Assembly (NCBI RefSeq): GCF_020497125.1
Contig: NC_059077.1
Span: 26,549,340 to 26,613,339 of the forward strand
Length of the DNA stretch: 64,000 nt
Source of the DNA: Mauremys mutica
Taxonomy: Eukaryota > Chordata > Testudines > Geoemydidae
Reading direction: 5' to 3'
A program made the position numbers and the translations under genes. Of this stretch, positions 10,464 to 23,450 are shown piece after piece (position 1 is the stretch's first letter; the number at the start of each line of letters is the position of its first letter). A model generated the notes under the pieces. It was not told the origin of the DNA, did no database searches, and saw only the letters and a program-made list of their open reading frames with translations.

Positions 10464-11286
10464 CATCTCTGACAGATGTTTGGCTAACCTGCTCTTAAAA
10501 ATCTCCAATAATGGAGATTCCACATCCTCCCTAGACAATTTATTCCAGTGCTTAACCACCCTAAAGGTTAAGAAGTTTTTCCTAATGTCCACCTAAACCT
10601 TCCTTGCTGTAATTTAAGTCCACTGCTTCTTGTCCTATCCCCAGAGGTTAAGAAGAACAATTTTTCTCCCTCCTTTTAGTAACAACCTTTTATGTACTTG
10701 AAAACTGTTATCATGTCCCCTCTCAGTCTTGTTTTCTCCAGACTAAACAAACCCAATTTTTTCAATCTTCCCTCATACGGCATGTTTTCTAGACCTTTAA
10801 TTGTTTTTGTTGCTCTTCTCTGAACTTTCTCCAATTTGTCTACATCTTTCCTGAAATGTGGCACCCACAACTGGACACAATACTCCAGTTGAAGCCTAAT
10901 CAGCACGGAGTAGAGCAGAAGAATGACTTCTTGTGTCTTGCTTACAACACTCTTGCTAATACATCCCAGAAGGTTTTTTTTTTTCTGCAACAGTGTTACA
11001 CTGTTCACTCATATTTAGCTTGTGATCCACTATGACCCTCAGATCTCTTTCTGCAGTACTCCTTCGTAGGCAATCATTTCCCATTTTGTATGTGTGCAAC
11101 TGATTGTTCCTTCTGAAGTAGAATACTTTGCATTTGTCCTCATTGAATTTCATCCTATTTACTTCAGACAATTTCTCCAGTGTGTCCAGATCATTTTGAA
11201 TTATAATCCTATCCTCCAAAGCACTTGCAACCCCTCCCTGCTCGGTATCAGCCTCAAAAGTGTATTCTTTATGCCATTATCTAAAT

Positions 11287-11596
11287 CAGGGGTAGGCAAC
11301 CTATGGCACGCGTGCCAAAGGTGGCACGTGAGCTGATTTTCAGTGGCACTTGCACTGCCTGGATCCTGGCCACCGGTCCGGGGGCTCTGCATTTTAATTT
11401 AATTTTAAATGAAGCTTCTTAAACATTTTAAAAGACTTATTTACTTTACATACAACAATAGTTTAGTTATATATTATAGACTTACAGAAAGAGACCTTCT
11501 AAAAATGTTAAAATGTATTACTGGCTTGCGAAACCTTAAATTAGAGTGAATAAATGAAGACTCGGCACACCACTTCTGAAAGGTTGCCGACCCCTG
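11287..11596. mobile_element. Non-autonomous hAT element inside CR1 (310 bp)
   Basis: Termini caggggtaggcaacc and the complement of ggttgccgacccctg. Perfect 8-bp duplications atctaaat at 11279-11286 and 11597-11604. The interior is AT-rich and lacks a coding frame; subterminal tggcacgcgtgccaaaggtg is itself partly palindromic. A family different from the GC-rich fold-back elements. Confidence 0.95.
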
Positions 11597-11705
11597 ATCT
11601 AAATCATTGACGAAGATATTGAACAGAACTGGACCCAGAACTGATCCCAGCAGGACCTCACTCGATATGGCCTTCCAGCTTGACTGTGAACCACTGATAA
11701 TTTCT

Positions 11706-14700
11706 CTCTCTCTCTCCTACTCTATACTATTTGTCAGCTATCAGTGGAGAAGGCTGAAGGATATTAGAGATTCAGAATCAGGGGATGGGATGGATGGTGA
11801 TAGTGCTAGAGAATGAGAGTAGTGACTCTGGCTCATGCACCAGGTCTATTATGGAGATGAATTTTTAATTGTGTTGTAATTAGTGCTGGGTTGGAATTGG
11901 ATAGCATTCCCCTCCTTTGCAACATTTATGAGTTATTTCCAGGGCTCTTAGAATCCTGCAGCATGTCAATGCCAATTTCTGTGGCATGTTAGCACATGTT
12001 AATGAGAGTCTCCAAAACAAACAAAGGAAGAGTCAAGGCAGGGAGGAGTGGGAGAGTGAGTGGGAAGGAGAGGGGAGGAAAGGAGAGGCAGGAGAATCAG
12101 CTGAGTATTTATTCCACATAATAATAAAGCTCTATGGTTTTTGCTGAGGGACAGTAGTAAACTAGGGGGCTTACTTACTTATTATCACCCAAGGAATGTG
12201 ACTCCTGGATTGCTACAGGGCAAGCAGAAGCTCTGACACCTGTAAGATATACCAACAACTACATTTTTGTCACTGATGGATCATCTGCCAAAACATATTA
12301 CATGTTAGTTGCTGGAATTAGAATAGGTTGAGGGTATTAATTAGAGAAAGAGGGAGAGGGAGAGAAAAGCACCAACAAAGGGAGGAGCACACCCTACAAA
12401 GTTTGGGTCCGTATTTGAATTGAGGTGAAATGGAATCCCAGCTGCGTGACAACAGTACTGCAATGGTGTCATAATGCCATCCCAATGGGTCCCGTGCATA
12501 GGCAAGCAGCAGCTTGCCCCTTCTTCCTGTGCTCTAGAATTCTGTGCACACAGCTTTTCTTGGCTGGATGCATCTTTGTGTGGTTAGACCTCTTTCAGGC
12601 CACCCGTGCTCTGGGAATGCTTTCTTGGTGGCTGGGCTTTTCTTGGCTTGTGTCACAATGTGGTTATATCTTGATGTTGGTATCTTGACACACTTCTTGC
12701 AATGTGAGTTTATGTCTTGATAGATATGTATTTGTTAACCCAAGCCTGATATATTCAGGTTAAGTTGGGTGAATATGAGCAGAGCTTTTCAGGATAGGCT
12801 CAGAACTTTTCCCATGCCATCACCCAGCTCTGCTTTACTGCTGGGAAACCATTTTTCTCATCTCAATTCTCTTCTAACGTTATTACCTTAGCATACTGTA
12901 TCATTTCAAAAGACTTCACAGTGATGCAGACAGCAGTGATGCTTAGAATACAAATGGAGGGCTACTTTGTGGTACTTAGCTGCATCTCTGAGTAGGGGAG
13001 ATATGGATTCATATTTCACTGTAGAGCTCCAGGAAGGATTGTGCTTCAGGGAGGTATGGCCTATTCCCTGCAGCATGACTAGCTATCTCTGTCAAACATC
13101 AGAGGAAAGCAACCCCTGCACCCCCCAGAATCTGTGACTGACTGTCCCTTGTGCAGGGTGATGAGGTAAAGCTCCTTGCACCCAGCCCTCCTGCACACCC
13201 ATGCTAAGGCTAGGGACAACAGAGTTGAATCCCACAAGCAAATTGAAAGTTCATATCACACAGCATGTAGGCAATCAGAGTGAAGTTTATTCATGTCAGG
13301 GATTGCTCTTTGTTTGAGAATCTTAGCAGGGTCCTAGTCACTCTTCTAATCTATGCTCTGACATGGCCCCTCCACAGCTGTAATTCCAGCCAAATTGGCT
13401 GGAAGAACCACCACTACCTTTGTGTGCCCCATATATAAAGGTCTTGGGTCACCAGATCAGCATAGTTACGTCCATCCTGCCACCAAAATCGTCTTCTGGA
13501 CCAGTCTATTTCTATTCCCTGAATGACTGCTCCAGTCATGGTTCCCCCTGTTGAGCCCAGCTTGCAAAGTTTAAGAGGTCCAATGTGCCTTGTACTGGCC
13601 TGCCACACTGGTGAAAATGGAGTCCTGCTTCTAACATCCCCACACTGTAAATCAATACACTCGCATGTGCTATAGGTAACTGCATGTGCATCTTCTATTA
13701 CTGAGATAATCTCTAGGCCCAAAATGCTCAAGAAACAAACACTTCTATTATCTACTTTGATGGCCTGATGTTCCTGGGCAGTAAAGTATGTATAATTTCT
13801 CTCGGTGACCTGATCACTTGGTCTCTCTCTTTCCTCTGTTGCTGCCGATTAAGCAGAAACACACTCAGAGCTGCCAGCAAGAGGAAGCCACCATTATTTA
13901 CATTAAATTTTGACCAAGTGAACGCCCTGATAAAACAGGCCACGGAGGACACAGATCCTGTTTGGTTTCTCTTACATGCTCCATGCATTGTTGTAAAGGA
14001 CATTGACAAATATATTATTAAAGCTGGTCTTTCTGCAGAAAAACCAACTGTACAAACCAAACAAGTACAAATAACTTTTTGAAATGAAAGGCCTTATTCT
14101 GCAAAGCGTTTTCTGTCTGTTAGTACCGTGAGATGAGGGTGCTTATCTCCACCCAGAACTGGGTGCTTTTATGAATGGCTCATACACTTGCTACCAGTGA
14201 TAACAGAAACTACTGGCAAAGCATCTGGTGAAACTTAATTCCCAGAATGGCAAAGGCATTTGGTTGACGAATAGCAGACAACATAATGACAGAATTGCAT
14301 CTTACTGAAATTTTGCTACTGTAGTAAAGCAAACACTTTCCCCATCTCTCCCCCCACCCCAACCCCCATCACTGGTCCATAAATATCCTGTGCTAGCTTT
14401 CAAATGTTTCCTTCATTATGTATTTTTTTTTTTTCAATCTTGTATGTACTCAGTTAAAAAATAAAATCAAACCATCTTCCTTTCCTCGTCTTCAAGCATT
14501 TCGAGAAATACCCAGCAGAAGCTGAGAATCTGGGCCTAGCTCCGTGGAGGACACTGAGGAGACCCACTTGCACCTTTCTGATTCTGGAGCTGTTTCAAAT
14601 CCAGAGTCATCTTAGATCAGAACAGCTTGGGAAGCTGCTCTAATCTCTGCTGAGTGGGCTGGCTATGGACCTGGAGAGGCCATCCACCAGCCAGGAATTA

Positions 14701-17700
14701 CAGAAACAGGGTGAGGTTTAGCCAAAGCCCCCTCAATGGGATTTGAATGGGGTAGTGTAGAAGATGGCTATGCCAATCCTCTGCTTCCTATGAACATTCC
14801 CCTCGTGAGGGGAGCTCTGCTCCTTTCTGGCTCCTTTGCACTGGCCCGATCTCAGTAAAACATCCCATCATTTTTGAAAAGTGGTGTACAGGGTTTTAAC
14901 CACCCATCCAGCTTTAAAATGAAAGCTCAGCTAAAACCGTGGGTGGTGGGTGGCGAGGGTTGTGCGTGCCCTGTCTGTGTTCATAAACCCAGAGAAAGGA
15001 AAGTTCCCTGAGTCTTCTCCGTACTTTAGATGTGGGTTACATTAGTTTGGTCTTCAGCCCAAAGCAGTTGACATATGTCAAAGGACTTTCTGAATGGCTC
15101 TTATTGTTGCACATACAAAGTGGGGTTAAGAGAATAGGCAGGTAAGGAGGATACTTCTGTCCTTCAGTTACTGTAGCAGTAAAATTAATATTGCCATTGT
15201 ATTAGAATAACTGCATGGGTGAAAGCTGTAAATTTACTTTGCCTGCCACTCTTGGCATGAATGTACTTCCCTTTGTTTTGAAAAGCAATTCCTTAGTGTG
15301 GTCCGTGTGTATCTGGGATGCATTTTTAGGTAGCATATGGTATGAATAGGTTAGCTGTTTATTAGCAATGGTTAATACACCAGTACAGTATAATACTCTT
15401 CTTTCTTTCCCTAGTTAAAAATGCTGTGGGCAACATTTGACTTAAATTGAGATGAACGGTATGAGGGCAGAATTTACCTCCACATTGTTTCACTGACCAC
15501 ACCTTTCTCAGTTCATTCAGGTCTCTTGGCTAGTTCAATCTCTGCTTGTCTTTGACTTGTAAAGGAAATAATAGAATTATACCTGCTCCCCAGAATACCT
15601 GACCTGGGACTACAACATACGTGTAACTGAACAAATCCGTACAAAAGAAATTGGATGGAAAAGCGGGGATAATGTCTTTTAAAAATATCTGACACTTTTT
15701 TTAAACCAAAAATACACAGGGCATTTTCTTTTCAATCTCTGATACATAGACCATATATAGCTACATTACAGGCACATTGTTTTTATTGCATACCTCTTAA
15801 ATATTGCATTGTGCTCACAATTAACTGCCTATGTTGCTGATTGCCTCTTTGGCTACTGCTGGGCACACTTAACTCCTTTTGAACTCAGTTGGGTAAGGGG
15901 CTTAATTCTCAGGTGGTGTTTAGCAGTCTGTCAGATGGGGGCCCACATTAAAGCTGTAGATGAAGTGTTTGAGCTGCTTTAAAAAGATGTTTTTGGTTTT
16001 TACACAAAGCTTTCTTTCCTTCAGTCCAGTTAGGTGCCAGTCCAATTCCCACAAACCTCAGACACCAATGTTCAAATTCCAAATATGCTTTAGTGCAGCA
16101 CAATGGTTAAGAATTTTCTCCTTTTTTTTTTAAGCTAGTTAGTGCAGTATTAGGTAGGTCAGTCTGGCCACATTCCCAGAATTTAACAGTGGGGGCCTTG
16201 TGAAATGCTAAACGATGTGTATAACAGTATTCAGGCTCTCTGTGAGCCAATCCGTCAAAACATTTGCTGCTTTGAAAATGTGTTCTTAAAAAAAAAGGGG
16301 GGGGGGCATATGGAACTTATTAGTCTATTTGGTGGAGTTCAGGCAGCAGAACCCAAAATAAGCATAAAAACATTCAAGGACACAATCCTACCTTAAGGTA
16401 ACAAAGTCTCTAAAACTGTCCTTTTGCGATCAAACACATACAAAATACTTGCGAGAAACATCACGAGTGGATGCTTGTCTTTGAAAACACAGTCAGAAAA
16501 ACTGACATATGGAACACACCGTAGGATTAAAAAAGGTAGCATTTCAACCCTAACAATGGCTGGAACATGTGGCCCTTCGCTGCAGCATTCCCCTGGTTAA
16601 ATACATTGATCCTGCACTCTTTAGTGGCATACGTTGAAGTTGTATCTGGGAACTACAACTCACAGTTTCAGTGCAGTGTTTCTGTATCTCTGGTGCATTG
16701 ACAGTGAGGATCAATTAGTCTCCTTGGAGAAGAAAAAAAAGACAGTTGCCACAGAAAAGAGAAACAACTGAACTGCAGTTATCCAGCACCTGCTTGTACC
16801 TTCTTCCAATTGAGTCCTACTTCATATAGCACAACAAAGGTATCCTTCTTTTGCACACTTAAATAACAAGTGAAGTGTGAAATTTGAATGGGAAACTGCA
16901 AAAATTATTTAGTTTCGGCTAAACTTTGGCTTTGTCAGAAGTCCTGAGGAAGGGACTGCAAAGTTATGGTGCCTCAGGAGAAGACAAGGAGCCAGAATGT
17001 GACTTTGAGTTATGCTTTGGGGTAAGGGTTGCAGGGAAGTAACTGCTGCCAGCCTGGTACCTGGCTCCACCTACTCTCAACTCCTCACTACTGTGTGGTC
17101 AGTGGGAAGGCAGTCCATGGAGACTGTTCTCCATTTCATGTTGCTACCTGCGATATGGATAGCCAGCACAAGGGGATAAAATGGCTTCTTTTTGCCCCTT
17201 CTTTGGGCACATTCACCAGATGTTTTTAATAAAGGTGGGGGGGCAAGGAGATTAATGTTTACATCGACAAGACCATATTATTTCTGGAAAGATTATTAAC
17301 TTTTTTAAAATGTACAGATAAAACTGGTCAAATATCAGTTACTTAAAAATATCTACAACTAAGATTACAGGCTTTATTCTGTTCTCATGTCCATGGGTGT
17401 AAGTCAGGAGTAACTCCATTGCAGTGTGATTGCAGAGTATGTGGGACAGGAATAGGGCTTGAGGTCCTGATGATGAAAAGACTTAAAAATTTACTGTTAA
17501 TTTTTTTATGCATAATTAACATACATTGCTGATTGTTCCAGTGAGTTCATGGAGTAAGTATTGTTATGGCAGGAGTTACCAAATGGTACTGTTACTTGTA
17601 ATCCTACAACTTCTTTTTGCTAACATGTGAGCAAGTTTTTAGTCTTTGAAGAAATGCTGTATTGTTGCTAGTTTTGTTAGGTGGTGGTCCTTTGACAGAA

Positions 17701-18009
17701 GCTGTAACAGATTGCAGAAAGTTTGAGCCCTATTCTTAGTATTTGGAGGCAATTCTCAGGACAGAATAACTTCCTGGGAACTGGGCATTTGTGTGTGTGC
17801 CAGGGTTTCTGGAAGAGGAAATTCCTGTGTTGTTTATGACTGCCTCAGTTCCAGGATTAGTGTAGATGTGTAAATAAACTAAATAATACTTAAGATATAC
17901 CCAGACTCCATATCATTGATTTCTCACCATGAAGCTGACCTGCATGGTGCAAGGAGTCTGGTGTTCAATGACAGGCAATAGTATTTTCATATAAATTAAC
18001 TGAAAAATT
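11706..18009. other. Long gene-free stretch
   Basis: About 6.3 kb without a recognisable gene. It includes purine-rich tracts near 12040-12090 and 12340-12370, a T run near 14426-14440, G runs near 16290-16305, and an old palindromic repeat fragment at 17375-17465. A 104-codon frame at 13768-14082 has no recognised domain. A moderately GC-rich block at 14500-14850 may be an old repeat I cannot name. Confidence 0.5.
17375..17465. repeat. Old palindromic repeat fragment
   Basis: ttctgttctcatgtccatgg, then gtgtaagtcaggagtaactc, then cattgcagtg. Resembles the recurrent element with gtgtaantcnggagtaactc and cattgaagtcaatgg arms. Confidence 0.4.
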
Positions 18010-18165
18010 AGTCAGAACATTCCAAAGGTGGGACTTACAAAAGTGCTCAGCTTTGGCCTATTACTGTTCCCTTTGAAGTCAATGAGGCTTTTATCATTGA
18101 CTTCAATAACAGAGTTAGGCCAATTGAACCCTTTTGAAAGTCCCACATGTAGTTTAATCCCATAT
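18010..18165. repeat. Old palindromic repeat
   Basis: gggacttacaaaagtgctca on the left and ttgaaagtcccac on the right are near complements, around a centre with gaagtcaatgagg and cattgacttcaataa. A decayed fold-back of roughly 150 bp. Confidence 0.5.
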
Positions 18166-18446
18166 TTGGGATTATTAAAATGAAGGGCTTTGGCACTGGT
18201 AAGTGGTGTGATCCAAGAACTCTAGGTCTGACCTCACTGATTCCGCAAGTTGGCCCTTTTTCTTCATGCTGTTCCTTGTGCCCCATTTCTCTTTGATGGT
18301 TCCCTGGTAGCACAGCACACTAAAGGGTTGTGATGCCTGGTTCTTCTACCTTGAGAGTGTGTGAGGTAACATGTGGAAGATAAGCAGCATTAAGACCCAA
18401 CAGCTTTGCTGGCTGTATTTTCACTGGGTTTGGAGGGCAGCATGTC

Positions 18447-18650
18447 CTATAAGAACATAAGAATGGCCATACTCGCTCAGACCAAAGGTCCATCTAGCCC
18501 AGTATCCTGTCTTCCGAAAGTGGCCAATGCCAGGTGCCAGGTGGAATGAACAGAACAGGTAATTATCAAGTGATCCATCCCCTATTGCCCATTCCCAGCT
18601 TCTGGCAAACAGAGCTAGGGACACCATCCCTCTGTGATCTAACATGCACC
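18447..18650 (+). repeat. Turtle/crocodilian LINE-type dispersed repeat
   Basis: aagaacataagaatggccat, then cagaccaaaggtccatctag, then gtggccaatgccaggtg and cccattcccagcttctggc match a repeat I know as highly abundant in turtles and crocodilians. The class is probably a LINE 3' region; the subfamily name is not certain. Confidence 0.7.
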
Positions 18651-18829
18651 TCCAAACCTATATAGCTCCAAACTCTGCAGTGGTGACATGAATGAACCCA
18701 TGGAAGGGTGAATCATGCAGTGTTGTCTCTGCTCCCGTTTTCTGTGGCTTAAGGACCACGCTCCTCCTTGTGCTTCTCTTTTTCTCCTCCTCTCCATGCA
18801 CAGTGGAACATTGAGCTCGAGGTGACTGC

Positions 18830-19500
18830 CCTGTGACTCCCAGCAAGCAGTCTAGGGAAGGCACCACAAGGGGTGTCCGAGGAGTGCAGGCCTCCTGGCC
18901 TAAGGAGAGAAGAATACTGCCTCCCCAGGGGTGGAATGGCAGAGGGTATGGACACAGGGTCACCCAACTTCACCATGTCCCAGCCCAGGGCCCTAACAGC
19001 AGCAGAGCAGTCTGTCACTGGGTCAGCAGGGAATTCACCCAGAACATGCTAACCGTATCTCTGGCAGCACCACAGCCAGACAGGGCTCTAGTTCCCTTGG
19101 GCTGCTTCCTCTACTCCCCCTCGGGTGTACCTGCATCCAAGGGTCATCCTCCATCTCACCAGGGTTCACTGCGAGCAGCAGTCCCAGCAACTCCTCAGTG
19201 TCTGGCGTGTCAGGCAGTCCTTGTACCTGGGCAGTCTCCTCAGGCCAGCCGAAGTCTTTTGCAGGTTCCGGCTCCAGCAGTGGGCTGGAAGCATCTGCCT
19301 TCCTCAGCAACTGCTCCTCAACTGAGTTTCAGGGCCCACCTCTTATACTTCCTGTTCCTGTCCCACCCTTCTGTTTCTGGTGTGGCGGCCTACACCTTCC
19401 AGATTCTGCCCACCAGGGGGCAGCTGGCTCTCCCTCGCTGTCAGTCTCTGAGGGAAGCCACACCCCTTTGCTACAAGGTTTGTGTTTGAGGGATCCAACT
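18830..19500 (-). repeat. GC-rich LTR-like block
   Basis: A sharp rise in GC relative to the flanks. The minus strand carries GAAGTATAAGAGGTGGGCCC (TATA-like, plus strand about 19342-19362), and the overall look is that of turtle LTR sequences. The plus strand holds the longest closed frame in the window (218 codons, 18833-19489), rich in P, S, A and Q, with overlapping frames on the other strand and no recognisable domain. I treat it as a by-product of GC-rich repeat DNA. LTR boundaries could not be set. Confidence 0.35.
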
Positions 19501-20054
19501 AACACACCACTATTTAAAGTCTCACTAAAGTTCCTTTTTTAATTGCATGAAGCAATTTGAATCAGGTCTTCTTAAGCGTCACTGGTTCAGTATTTAAAAT
19601 TCAGTCCTGGAGTAACAAAACAAATGAAACACTGTTCAATTCTCTGTTGTGATTAATAACCATTGAGTCACTAAGCTTTGTTATGCTCAAGTTCTCTTAT
19701 TTACATAATTGTAATTGTTGTATTTTGGTATTCTAAAGGGATTCGTGCCTGGAAGAATGAGCCACGTAAGTCCATGAGAGATGTTATAAAATAAACCCGG
19801 TACCATGTGTGGAGTAACATTTTTTTTACTGCAAGTGGCTGCTCTCACTTTCTGGCATTTACACACATGGCCATCTGTTTGAAGGCTGTTTGAAATGGCT
19901 GTTTTCCAGCATTTATGTAACGAGGCCGTTGAAAGGAAATGACATCACTGAATTTCCTGAAGAATATTAGCAATGCCAAAACTAAAGAAATAAAATGGAC
20001 AATAAATAGAAACTTTATTTTTAAATGTCATTTTCCTTTTAAAGTAGGTTACCT

Positions 20055-20170
20055 TTCCATATTGATCTGAGTCTGCTTTCACACTGGTTTAAAACAAAGG
20101 AAACACCATTCATTTCACTTGGACTTTACACTTGCGGTAAGTGAGAGCGGAATCTGAACCTTTATGCCTA
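20055..20170. repeat. Old palindromic repeat fragment
   Basis: tctgctttcacactgg ... ttcatttcacttggac ... taagtgagagcggaatctga: the outer parts are near complements. Same style as 7535-7640. Confidence 0.4.
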
Positions 20171-21714
20171 ACAAACATTTGCTGACATGAAAACAAGTGA
20201 GATAATCTGTGCCTTACAGAAAGAACTGATCTAAGACAAAGCCACTGTATTCCTGACCGGGTGTCGCTGCAAGTGCCTACTTAGGGATCTCAGTTAGGGA
20301 ACATGTTACAGAAGTACACCTGTGTCACAGGATAAAGAATTCATATATTTTTATGGTAAGGAAAGAACAGCATGTCTGAAATAACATGGAATGTCTAACC
20401 CTCATATAACTCCATTAACATGAATTAAACTAGAGCTGCATTTCACCTAATCTCACACCCATATTAGGATTTAAACAAAAAAGAACATTTATGTTACTAG
20501 GCTTCACATAATGGCAGTGAATCACTTTCACATTGCTTAGGTATGTGCTGAGTTACTTGCTTTTAGTGCTAGCCTCGCTATAAACGTTCCTAATTGGGGG
20601 AAATCAGCTTAGCTCCATTGGCTTCAGTGATGATTTACATTGGCCTACATCTGGCCAGTAGGTTTTGGACTTTTATCTTATGTGCAGACCATGGTCATGC
20701 CTTTGTTTTGGCATTTTTGCCTGCTTCCTCACAGGAAATAATTAAATTACTTAGTGAATTAAGGACTTCTAGTGCATCCATTCGGAACTGATTTGATTTT
20801 GTAAATTTAAAACCAGAATAGCAATGTCATTTGTGTGTATGTGTGCTTAATAGCCTTAATTTTTTAAAGGATAATGCAAAAATGATAAAATATACCCCCA
20901 AAGACCAGCAGTTTTATTGGGGGTTTTGCCATAGTGCTGAAGCAGCTCTGTTATAAACCACTCCACACATCTTTGAGGTGTCTCAAAGCATTTGAACCTT
21001 TATACATGATGATTCTAATAGGGACTATGGATAGAGATGTTGTAGATTCTAACATTTGTTTTCTTGAGTCACTCTCTCTCATGAGCTGTTGATTATTTAG
21101 CTACTGTAAGAACTCCATGGTTTTGTGCCCCTGTGAGTGGGATTTACACTCTAACTTTCATCTGACATTAATTAAATATGTCGTGTAATTTCCCTGTATG
21201 GACACAATGTTTTACATGTCAACTCAAGTGTTGCCATCAAGGTGATTTGGGTAAGTGGAGAAAGAGAAGCTTGGTAATGGTGACCTTTAGTAACTTATGT
21301 AACCCATCTATTTTTCTCTAGTGCTCACTACTTTGTATTCCTGAGGAGCCCAGGGATCCTTCCTAGAAAATTCTGAAACGCCAGGAGCAATCTCTTGCAA
21401 TTTAAAGTGGTTCAAAAACAGTGTGTTGATACCAAATAAAAAAATAAGCTCTTCTGGCACTAATTCGGAATTCTGCACCGCTGCTACTACTAGGATAACT
21501 TTCCAGCACAACAAGGTTCTTTTCAAATACTAATAGGGAAAACTGAGAGAGTAGTAGTGGGGAAACAGCAAAGGTATGGTAGGTGCTTCATTTACATCTT
21601 TCCCTGTGCCTGTAATCTCTAGACCCTGTCAATGCCTGTTCAATGCTTGGCATCTTTATGGAGACTGCCAACTAAATGTCTCTTTTAGTTATGGTTTGCA
21701 CAGTGTGGACACCA

Positions 21715-21855
21715 CTCCACTTGGAAATGAGGCCACCATTCAAGAAAGCACTTAAGCACATGGTTAACTTTAGCACACGTAAGTCCCTTTGACTTCCATG
21801 CAACTTAAGCATGTGGCTAAAGCTGAGTGCTTATGTGCATTCCTGAACTGAGGTC
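21715..21855. repeat. Old palindromic repeat (gcacttaag family)
   Basis: gaaagcacttaagcacatgg ... cctttgacttccatgca ... taagcatgtggctaaagc then gagtgcttatgtgcattcc. The left and right parts are near complements over about 60 bp. A longer copy of the family seen at 7735-7825. Confidence 0.5.
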
Positions 21856-22630
21856 AGACTGAGGCCAGTTAATAAGCCTTTGAATTGACATCAGACAATA
21901 ATGATAGCCATTACTGACCTGAACAAAATACAGAGCAGTGGTCTTGAAGTGAAAGCTTCTATGTCCATTTGCTGAAGCTAACATGAAAAACATAATATTT
22001 ACTGCTGTATTTGTAGTATTGAACATTCTAACTGTAGGAATACTGCAGTAAAACTTTATTTACAAGTGCTAATGCTCATATTTTAAAATGGTGACCAACC
22101 CCTTGAATCACTCAGTCTCCAGAATAACTTCATTCTGAAGAGTCAACAATACCCGATAATGAACATACTTTTAGACTTAGGGGAATGCTCTAAAGTTTGG
22201 ATTCAGGTTTGGTCAAACTCCTAAAAATTAATGTTGAACCAAATATAAATCAGATTTTTTTGCCTCCCAAGTGAAAAATGTTTTGGTCTAGCTTAATAGA
22301 CCTGTGCAACCTAGGCATGACATTATGAATAAGAAATTAAAATTCTTTTAAAGGTCTTCATTCCAATAAATTCCAGTCAATGACCCCAAGCCTCCATCCT
22401 TTCTACTTGGTGCATATCTGATTATGTTCTTTAATTTGAGTTAGCTAGTCAGTTGATTTCATTGTCACAGTCCAGTGCAAGAGGTCCCAATAGATCTTAG
22501 ATCTACGGATATGGCTACACTGGGAGGTATGATTGCATGATATGTAGGCAAACCCAAGCTAATTATGATCAAGTTAGTTCCCAAAAAATAGCAGTGTAGC
22601 AGCAGTGGCCAAGACTGTGCCATGGGCTAG

Positions 22631-22638
22631 CTGCCTGA
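22631..22638 (+). repeat. hAT target-site duplication, left
   Basis: ctgcctga, repeated exactly at 22891-22898. Confidence 0.93.
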
Positions 22639-22890
22639 CAGGGCCGGCTCCAGACCCCAGCGTGCCAAGCACGCGCTTAGGGCGGCGTCCCAGTGGGAGG
22701 GCAGCAGGCGGCTCCGGTGGACCTCCCGCAGACGTGCCTGCGGAGGGGCCACTGGTCCCGCGGCTCCGGTGGAGCATCCGCAGGCATGCCTGCAGGAGGT
22801 CCACCGGAGCCGTGGGACCGGCGACCGCTACAGCGCCCCCCGCGGCGTGCCGCCCTGCTTGGGGCGGCAGAAATCCTAGAGCCGCCCCTG
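22639..22890. mobile_element. Fold-back hAT-type element (252 bp)
   Basis: Termini cagggccggctccag / ctagagccgcccctg with perfect 8-bp duplications ctgcctga on both sides (22631-22638, 22891-22898). Interior arms contain ggaggtccaccggagccg and complements. Closely related to the copy at 50668-50885 (shared cgcggcgtgcc and tgcttggggcggc). Several long open frames here are GC-driven and not genes. Confidence 0.94.
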
Positions 22891-23450
22891 CTGCCTGAGT
22901 ACAGACCCAGGGTCCTGAGTGGGATTGTACTCAGATGTCCACTGCCCATGCCATGCTGGCTTTTTAGTGAGCTAGCTCGATCAAGCCTGCACATGATGCC
23001 TATATACGACTGCAGTGTAGACATATCCAGATATAATACAAATTGGTTCTGTCCTGAAGAATTCAGGTGAGAAAAGGGAACCTGAAACTTTACTTTTACG
23101 GGGGTTTGCTTTGGATGCCCTCAAAGACCAAAGTGCATTCAGTTTAAAGCCAGAAAAACCAGCAAAGTCACTGTAAATGTTTACCATTTGTCAAGATATT
23201 TTTTTATTGACAATTTTTCAGGAAAATTTCTGATTATTTTTTGCCTATATTTTAAAAAAATCCAACCAGTCCTGGTTCCGATTTACTAGTATTAGAAACA
23301 TATTACACTGCCCAAAAAGGTTCCCTTTGATCTGCTCAGGCCATGTATTTCTGTGTCATGTTGGCAATGACCTTGACTGTTGCATGGGAGATTTCAAAGT
23401 TAATCCCCCCTTCATTTTTTTCATGTGCTTTTTTTCCCATCAAAGCATTA

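Larger units (their letters stand above)
10035..11705 (-). mobile_element. CR1 LINE interrupted by two hAT elements
   Basis: A minus-strand CR1. The 3' end is the complement of tcatagaattgtaggactgg near 10035. The reverse-transcriptase C-terminal region is visible as MKFNEDKCKVFYF and RDLRVIVDHKLNMSEQC (about 10960-11180), followed by VQRRATKTIKGLENM and FSLEKTRLRGDMI (about 10690-10850). The element is split by hAT insertions at 10123-10455 and 11287-11596; CR1 sequence resumes on both sides of each with one 8-bp duplication. Frameshifts make it inactive. The 5' end is truncated near 11705 next to a CT-rich tract. Confidence 0.93.
19560..22506. other. Gene-free stretch
   Basis: No gene recognised. 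Contains old palindromic repeat fragments at 20055-20170 and 21715-21855 and otherwise AT-rich unassigned sequence. Confidence 0.55.
22507..23028. mobile_element. Harbinger-like MITE split by a hAT element
   Basis: The left end ggatatggctacactg and the right end cagtgtagacatatcc form inverted repeats with one mismatch. The type GG-TATG-CTACACT resembles the terminus of the Harbinger element at about 62753 and the MITE at 27095. Removing the hAT element at 22639-22890 leaves about 260 bp, normal for a MITE. No clean 3-bp target duplication was seen. Class assignment is by terminal similarity. Confidence 0.65.

Noticed and set aside
13768..14082. Open frames of about 100 codons on both strands
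   Set aside because: No family motif, and mirrored frames on both strands at this length are expected by chance. Could be an exon fragment, but no flanking splice pattern was convincing.
22605..23070. Several overlapping long frames in GC-rich DNA
   Set aside because: They lie across a fold-back hAT element, and their proline/alanine/arginine-rich peptides are products of GC-rich palindromic repeats.
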